A DNA stretch of 64,000 bases from assembly GCA_004293935.1 (NCBI GenBank), contig RDZH01000013.1, positions 1-64,000 on the forward strand. The letters run 5' to 3'. The stretch comes from Alphaproteobacteria bacterium. Lineage in GTDB: Bacteria > Pseudomonadota > Alphaproteobacteria > Rickettsiales > UBA998. Each line of letters opens with the position of its first letter. Positions within the stretch are counted from its first letter, which is position 1. The notes beneath the pieces were generated by a model. That model searched no databases. It saw only the letters and a program-made list of their open reading frames with translations, and was not told the DNA's origin. A program made the position numbers and the translations under genes. This document shows, one piece after another, positions 59,835-64,000 of the stretch.

Positions 59835-60911
59835 CTAATACCCCTTACTGAAAATCTCAACATGAATAATGCCGCGAATAATTTGATCGCGGGCTTTTTC
59901 AATTTCATCAATCATCGCAAGTGTGATTTTGTCTTTATTATGTATATCGATGGCATAATCAAGCGCGCCTTCTTTTAGCCCAAGATAATGCGTACCCGCT
60001 TTCCACCGTCCGCTATGGGCTGCAATCAATGCTTCATAGATGGCTTTATCGACACGTTTAACCATGGACGTGATGACCGTGCCGGGATAGAGATGATTTT
60101 GGTTCGTATCAACACCAATCGCTAATGTTCCCATTTCCTTGGCAGCTTCTAATACGCCAATGCTTGAACCGCCAGCCGCCGCAAAAATCACGCCGACACC
60201 ATCATGATATTGTTTGCGGGCAAGTATTTTTGCGCGCTCTGGATTGTTCCATGCCTCCGCCGTTACCCCCACCACATCGCGCTTAATCACGATATTTGGG
60301 TTATGATGCTGCGCCCCTTGAAAATAACCGATGGCAAAATTTTGAATGAGTGGCACATCCATACCCCCAATAAAACCAATAGTTTCAGTGGGAGAAAGAT
60401 TAGCAGCTAAAATGCCAACTAAATAAGCCCCTTCATGATCCTTAAAGCTGATGGACTGGATATTTTCATAAAGTGGTGGGATGACGCTGTCAATCACCGT
60501 GAATTTGACTTCGGGATGGCGGCTTGCCAATGTGAGTACGGGGATCGTGTTTTGTACGCCAACCGCGATGATGTAGCGATAACCTGAGCGTATGGCTTGT
60601 TCCAATACCGCTAAGCGTTCTTTTGCTTCCGTGATACGAAATTCTGCATAGTCAATGCCAATATTCTTCTTGGCTTGAAGTGCGCCCTCACGTACCAGAT
60701 CAATGAAGCCTTGATCGCCATCATCACCAGAATATTCATAAATGATGGCGGACTTAAAAGCATCCTGCGTGGCGGGAAGATTGGGAGTGGCATCGCGTGC
60801 GTCTTGCGCGTAGGCATTCCCATAGGTATTCCATGTCACGCAAAAACACACTGCCCAAAGAAGGCACATGATGTGTCGATAGATTGATGTATGAGGATTG
60901 CGTTTAGTCAC
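59835..60911 (-). CDS. BMP/Med-family periplasmic binding protein
   Basis: The 358-residue protein has a signal peptide (cut after AYAQ, about 36) and a BMP (PnrA/Med-like) domain, the binding protein type for nucleosides in some ABC importers. Landmarks are GDDGDQGFIDLVREGALQAKK, YIIAVGVQNTIPVLTLASRHPEVKFTVIDS, EGAYLVGILAANLS, TIGFIGGMDVPLIQNFAIGYFQGAQ, IFAAAGGSSIGVLEAA and IGVDTNQN. No permease or ATPase is adjacent, so partners must be elsewhere or it acts as a receptor. It is divergent from the aminopeptidase gene. Confidence 0.92.
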   Translation of the reverse strand: MTKRNPHTSIYRHIMCLLWAVCFCVTWNTYGNAYAQDARDATPNLPATQDAFKSAIIYEYSGDDGDQGFIDLVREGALQAKKNIGIDYAEFRITEAKERLAVLEQAIRSGYRYIIAVGVQNTIPVLTLASRHPEVKFTVIDSVIPPLYENIQSISFKDHEGAYLVGILAANLSPTETIGFIGGMDVPLIQNFAIGYFQGAQHHNPNIVIKRDVVGVTAEAWNNPERAKILARKQYHDGVGVIFAAAGGSSIGVLEAAKEMGTLAIGVDTNQNHLYPGTVITSMVKRVDKAIYEALIAAHSGRWKAGTHYLGLKEGALDYAIDIHNKDKITLAMIDEIEKARDQIIRGIIHVEIFSKGY

Positions 60912-60933
60912 ACTTATAGTGTATCATAAAAAA

Positions 60934-62637
60934 ATGACACACACCAACAAAGAAATGCTGCATCAATTACGTAACTGGTTGAAAAAAAACGAGTGTGACG
61001 GCTTTGTCTTGCCCGTGACTGATGAGTATCAAGGGGAATATTCTGCTGATTATGCCCGCCGTGTGACGGCACTTACGGGGTTTGATGGATCGGCGGGCAT
61101 GGTGATTTTGACGCAGGATGCCTGTGCGTTGCTCGTTGATGGACGCTACACGCTGCAAGCGGAGCGTGAAGTGGATACGGATCTTATTTCGGTGCATCTA
61201 TCTTCGGATATGACGGTGATGCGCTATCTTCAAACGCATCTTGCAGCAGGTGCGGTGGTTGCCTATGACCCTGCATTGCATACGGTAGGGCAGTTGGAAC
61301 GATGGGAGCGGGAGATGAACACGCATGTGCGTTTTGTAGAGCATCATCCCAACCCCATCGATGATCTATGGGTGGATCAACCAGCACGCCCAATGCAACC
61401 GATTGTGCTGCATGATGACATGCTTGCGGGTGAATCTGCGCACTCGAAAATCACACGGGTGCTAGAAGCAACCCAAGGGCGGGCAATGCTTGTAACAGAC
61501 CCTGATGCGATATGCTGGCTGCTGAATATCCGTGGCAATGATATACCTTTTAATCCCCTGCCTTTATGTTATGCCCTTATTGGAGCAGATGCGCATATAT
61601 GGCTTGCGGTTGAGCCACAACAAATGCAGGGGGTGACGATTCCTGATGTGACCTGCCATGTGGTGGATGCTACGGCGTGGGAGGCATTGGTACAGAACCC
61701 GCCTTATAAAGATATTGTCTATGATCCATCCCGCTGCCCAGTGCTGTGGCATCATAAATTGCAGGAGGCAGGAGCAATATTGCACCGTATGGAATCGCCT
61801 ATTACCTTGATGAAGGCGTGCAAAAATGCGGTGGAGCAGGAAAATATGCGTCGCGCACATCGTGTGGATGCCGTGGCGGTGCAGGCATTTCTTGCATGGT
61901 TTGATGCCTTGCCACCTGAAGTGCATATTACGGAATTAGACGTAGTCGAGAAGCTCGAACAGTGCAGGGCTGCGCATCCTGATTATCGGGGGGCAAGTTT
62001 TGCGACGATTGCAGGAGCAGGGGAGCATGGGGCGATTGTGCATTATCGGGCAACGCCTGCCACCAACCGTGCAATCGCGCATGGTGAGGTGCTGTTGCTT
62101 GATTCTGGTGGGCAATATCCTTATGGCACAACGGACATTACACGCACAATGGCGCGTGGTGGTGTGGCAGATGATGCGGTGAAGCGTGCCTATACGTTGG
62201 TGTTGAAAGGGCATATCGCGCTGAGCTGCGCCGTTTTTCCTGAAGGCACAACGGGGCATCAGTTGGATGTTTTAGCGCGACAATTTTTGTGGCAGGAGGG
62301 TATGGATTATGCCCACGGTACAGGGCATGGGGTGGGGCATTATTTATGCGTTCATGAACCGCCACAATCGATCTCGATGCGTGGTAATGGTGTGGCTCTG
62401 CGTTGTGGTATGGTGCTTTCCAATGAACCGGGATATTATGAAGAAGGAGCGTTTGGCATCCGTATTGAATCTTTGATGATGGTGGTAGCGCACACACGCA
62501 AAGGATATTTATGTTTTGAGACTCTCACACGCGTGCCGATTGATACGCGTCTTGTTGAGTTTCACTTGCTTAGCGACCATGAACAAACATGGCTAGAGGA
62601 TTATAATCGTGATGCATGTACCGTTCACCTTACCTGA
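60934..62637 (+). CDS. pepP: Xaa-Pro aminopeptidase (M24B, aminopeptidase P)
   Basis: This cytosolic metallopeptidase removes N-terminal residues before proline. The 567 residues form a three-domain version with two creatinase-like N-terminal domains (from WLKKNECDGFVLPVTDEYQGEY) and a pita-bread catalytic domain. Metal ligands are visible in LLLDSGGQYPYGTTDITRT, GTGHGVGHYL, SNEPGYYEEGAFGIRIESL. The ATG at 60934 lies 15 bases after a TATAGT box and has no clear ribosome site, so translation may be nearly leaderless; an ATG at 60955 is an alternative. Confidence 0.94.
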   Translation: MTHTNKEMLHQLRNWLKKNECDGFVLPVTDEYQGEYSADYARRVTALTGFDGSAGMVILTQDACALLVDGRYTLQAEREVDTDLISVHLSSDMTVMRYLQTHLAAGAVVAYDPALHTVGQLERWEREMNTHVRFVEHHPNPIDDLWVDQPARPMQPIVLHDDMLAGESAHSKITRVLEATQGRAMLVTDPDAICWLLNIRGNDIPFNPLPLCYALIGADAHIWLAVEPQQMQGVTIPDVTCHVVDATAWEALVQNPPYKDIVYDPSRCPVLWHHKLQEAGAILHRMESPITLMKACKNAVEQENMRRAHRVDAVAVQAFLAWFDALPPEVHITELDVVEKLEQCRAAHPDYRGASFATIAGAGEHGAIVHYRATPATNRAIAHGEVLLLDSGGQYPYGTTDITRTMARGGVADDAVKRAYTLVLKGHIALSCAVFPEGTTGHQLDVLARQFLWQEGMDYAHGTGHGVGHYLCVHEPPQSISMRGNGVALRCGMVLSNEPGYYEEGAFGIRIESLMMVVAHTRKGYLCFETLTRVPIDTRLVEFHLLSDHEQTWLEDYNRDACTVHLT

Positions 62638-63208
62638 ATATCAATGCCTTGAGAAGCTCATCGCACTATGTGCTATGCCCTATGCAACGAGTGAGGCACG
62701 AGATGCAGCCCTCTGGGCGTGGCTTGCGGGTGTGCTTGCGCCCTATCGCCCTGATCCAACCATGCCCATCAAAGAAACATGTTGCGGGAAACATTGGCAA
62801 CCGCAAGGCACACGTATGATTCATCAAATGGAATATGCAGCCTATGATGGCGAGGCGCGCTATAAGCCTGTACGCCATGCAGAAGGGGGGCTTGGGGCGT
62901 TTCGCTATTGCAAAGATTGCCCGCAACATCCTGAGCGCGAACATCCTGCGCCTTGTGCGGATCAAGGGCTGGAGGAAGTGGAGGCACGCATTGCGGCGCA
63001 TTATCGCACCTTATCCCCGCCGATGCTGGCGTGCATCCGTATGGCGTATGAACAACCTGCATTATTTATGCAGCATGTGGAAGCAGCGCACCATGATCCT
63101 GCTGCCCTCATAGAACGCATCTATCCCACCAGTGCAGCGACATTGGAGAAGCTATGGCAGGCATTGCATCATTATTGGGATGGGAAGTGGAGCGTTGAGG
63201 TGAAGTAA
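62612..63208 (+). CDS. Unknown cysteine- and histidine-rich protein
   Basis: The 198 residues match no family I know. The middle contains ETCCGKHW, YCKDCPQHPEREHPAPC, a dense set of Cys and His that could hold a metal. The flanking parts are helical, with many Ala, Glu and His. It overlaps pepP by 26 bp, has GAGGA upstream, and ends at a good terminator, so it is probably expressed with pepP. Confidence 0.75.
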   Translation: MHVPFTLPEYQCLEKLIALCAMPYATSEARDAALWAWLAGVLAPYRPDPTMPIKETCCGKHWQPQGTRMIHQMEYAAYDGEARYKPVRHAEGGLGAFRYCKDCPQHPEREHPAPCADQGLEEVEARIAAHYRTLSPPMLACIRMAYEQPALFMQHVEAAHHDPAALIERIYPTSAATLEKLWQALHHYWDGKWSVEVK

Positions 63209-63209
63209 A

Positions 63210-63243
63210 AAAAAGAACCTCTGCAGGTGCAGAGGCTCTTTTT
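63210..63243. terminator. Bidirectional intrinsic terminator
   Basis: AAAAGAACCTCTGC pairs with GCAGAGGCTCTTTTT around an AGGT loop, directly after the stop at 63208. It also lies just beyond the stop of the convergent small gene at 63257, so it probably serves both. Confidence 0.9.
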
Positions 63244-63256
63244 GTTATGGGACGAG

Positions 63257-63415
63257 TTATGGGACGAATCGCAAACGCTTTGTTTTTGGCGTTTTATTAG
63301 GCGCGGTGGCAACCATTAAGCGTTGCACTAGAGCATTTCTGCTTCGTCCGCAATCGTCCGTATGCTCGTTTCCGAGTACGATATACCGCTTGCAATAAGT
63401 ACAGGTATACGGCAT
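63257..63415 (-). CDS. 52-residue zinc-finger-like small protein
   Basis: From the ATG at 63415, preceded by GAGGA at eight bases, the product starts MPYTCTYCKRYIVLGNEHTD and has C-x2-C-x9-H-x3-C (Cys 5, Cys 8, His 18, Cys 22), a plausible zinc site. A basic tail rich in Lys, Arg and Thr follows. An in-frame ATG five codons upstream and a long upstream frame exist but lack support. The pattern suggests nucleic-acid binding; this is inference. It shares the terminator at 63210. Confidence 0.6.
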   Translation of the reverse strand: MPYTCTYCKRYIVLGNEHTDDCGRSRNALVQRLMVATAPNKTPKTKRLRFVP

Positions 63416-63565
63416 GGTTTTTATCCTCATTAGCGAGATGGATAGCCCTGTATGCACGATCAGTAGGTCTTGCCCTTGAGAAAAAAGGTACTGCATTGCT
63501 ACAGTGTACATAAAGAGAATATGTATCATAGCATCGTGAGAGCAGAAAGTCAAACGACAATATGT

Positions 63566-63594
63566 TTATGGATGCCTGCCTACGCAGGCATGAC
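63566..63594. repeat. MITE-like element, right arm
   Basis: TATGGATGCCTGCCTACGCA followed by GGCATGAC corresponds to the right inner arm of the family (compare 15212-15236) and is itself palindromic (GCCTGC...GCAGGC). It lies 13 bases beyond the murF stop. Confidence 0.7.
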
Positions 63595-63606
63595 GCACGC
63601 CACGAT

Positions 63607-64000
63607 TTATGCAGCGTTTTTTTGCACCTGTTGGATGATGGTTTCAATGCGCATTCCGCGTGATCCTTTGCACAGCACAAGGTCATTGGGGAGTAACAAC
63701 GCTGCGAGTGCTTGCGCTGCCTCATCATGGTGCATAAAATGCCCACCCTGCATGGCGTTTGGTAATGCTTCATGCAGATGACGCATAGTTTCCCCAAGGC
63801 AAAGCACCCGATCAAACCCTTGTTCAATCAGCGATTCGGCTAAGCCTGCATGAAGTTCAGGGGATTGCGTCCCGAGTTCGAGCATATCCCCTAGCACGGC
63901 AATAAGGCGATGATTGCCCGTATTCGCAATGGCACGGGCGCGAGCAAAAGCAGCGCGCATGGCGACAGGGCTAGCATTGTAGGTTTCATCTATGAGGGTG
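63607..64000 (-). CDS. murF: UDP-MurNAc-tripeptide--D-Ala-D-Ala ligase MurF, C-terminal part
   Basis: The frame enters from the right edge and ends at 63607, giving the last about 130 residues. TLIDETYNASPVAMRAAFARA is the MurF hallmark around the third domain; IAVLGDMLELGTQSPELHAGLAE and DLVLCKGSRGMRIETIIQQV follow as expected. MurF adds D-Ala-D-Ala to the peptidoglycan precursor in the cytoplasm. The N-terminal ATP-binding part lies outside the window. The other division and cell-wall genes would be expected to the right. Confidence 0.95.
   Translation of the reverse strand, partial: TLIDETYNASPVAMRAAFARARAIANTGNHRLIAVLGDMLELGTQSPELHAGLAESLIEQGFDRVLCLGETMRHLHEALPNAMQGGHFMHHDEAAQALAALLLPNDLVLCKGSRGMRIETIIQQVQKNAA

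Noticed and set aside
63297-63827. A 176-codon frame across the repeat and the end of murF
   Set aside because: It overlaps murF out of frame, runs through the dispersed repeat and covers the small zinc-finger-like gene in another frame.
1-64000. tRNA or rRNA genes
   Set aside because: I scanned the gaps for T-loop GTTCGA/GTTCAA contexts with matching stems and found none that fold as a tRNA; no rRNA signature is present.

Overview
The window is 64 kb of moderate-GC bacterial chromosome, almost certainly from a flagellated alphaproteobacterium with an LPS-type outer membrane. Three things point there: the gene order rimP-nusA-ylxR-infB-rbfA-truB-rpsO, the cluster gpmI-envC-ctpA-divergent polysaccharide deacetylase-rppH, and a CobS-type AAA+ ATPase. 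I cannot fix the family. There are no rRNA, tRNA, phage, transposase or CRISPR genes that I can see.

Layout. 0-4 kb (minus strand): flagellar basal-body and export genes flgB-flgC-fliE-fliQ-fliR-flhB, with an acyltransferase fragment behind them. 4-12 kb (minus): nadC, queF, then the translation/transcription operon rimP to rpsO. 12-15 kb (plus): a CobS-like ATPase with a small and a large unknown protein. 15-18 kb: a repeat island, then a histidine decarboxylase-ACT protein-agmatinase operon. 18-25 kb: a solitary prepilin, pal, pyrB, cvpA, an unknown 427-residue protein, sufE and small genes. 25-31 kb: metE and, divergently, a large RTX/S-layer-like secreted protein, then an O-methyltransferase. 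31-34.5 kb: an unknown 567-residue protein and two copies of an unrecognised small protein family. 35-41 kb: gpmI, envC, ctpA, polysaccharide deacetylase, rppH. 41-46 kb: rph, rdgB, an FMN reductase, a membrane-fusion protein and two more members of the unrecognised family. 46-54 kb: an ABC ATPase and a type IV pilus/type II secretion assembly operon. 54-57 kb (minus): kdsD-lptC-lptA-lptB for LPS. 57-64 kb: a diguanylate cyclase, small membrane proteins, a BMP-type binding protein, aminopeptidase P, a cysteine-rich unknown, a 52-residue zinc-finger-like protein and the C-terminal part of murF.

The most novel content is a four-member paralogous family (33134-33622, 34029-34541, 44905-45276, 45449-46021). 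Each member has a near-identical bidirectional terminator after it, and three have a matching 5' leader. The 33-35 kb pair is visibly a tandem duplication that left behind scraps of both flanking genes. Two dispersed elements stand out. One is a ~124-bp two-hairpin repeat (18041 and 47204) that supplies the last codons of the agmatinase gene. The other is a MITE-like inverted-repeat element with at least six full or partial copies. All functional calls rest on motif recognition by eye; no alignment or database search was run.
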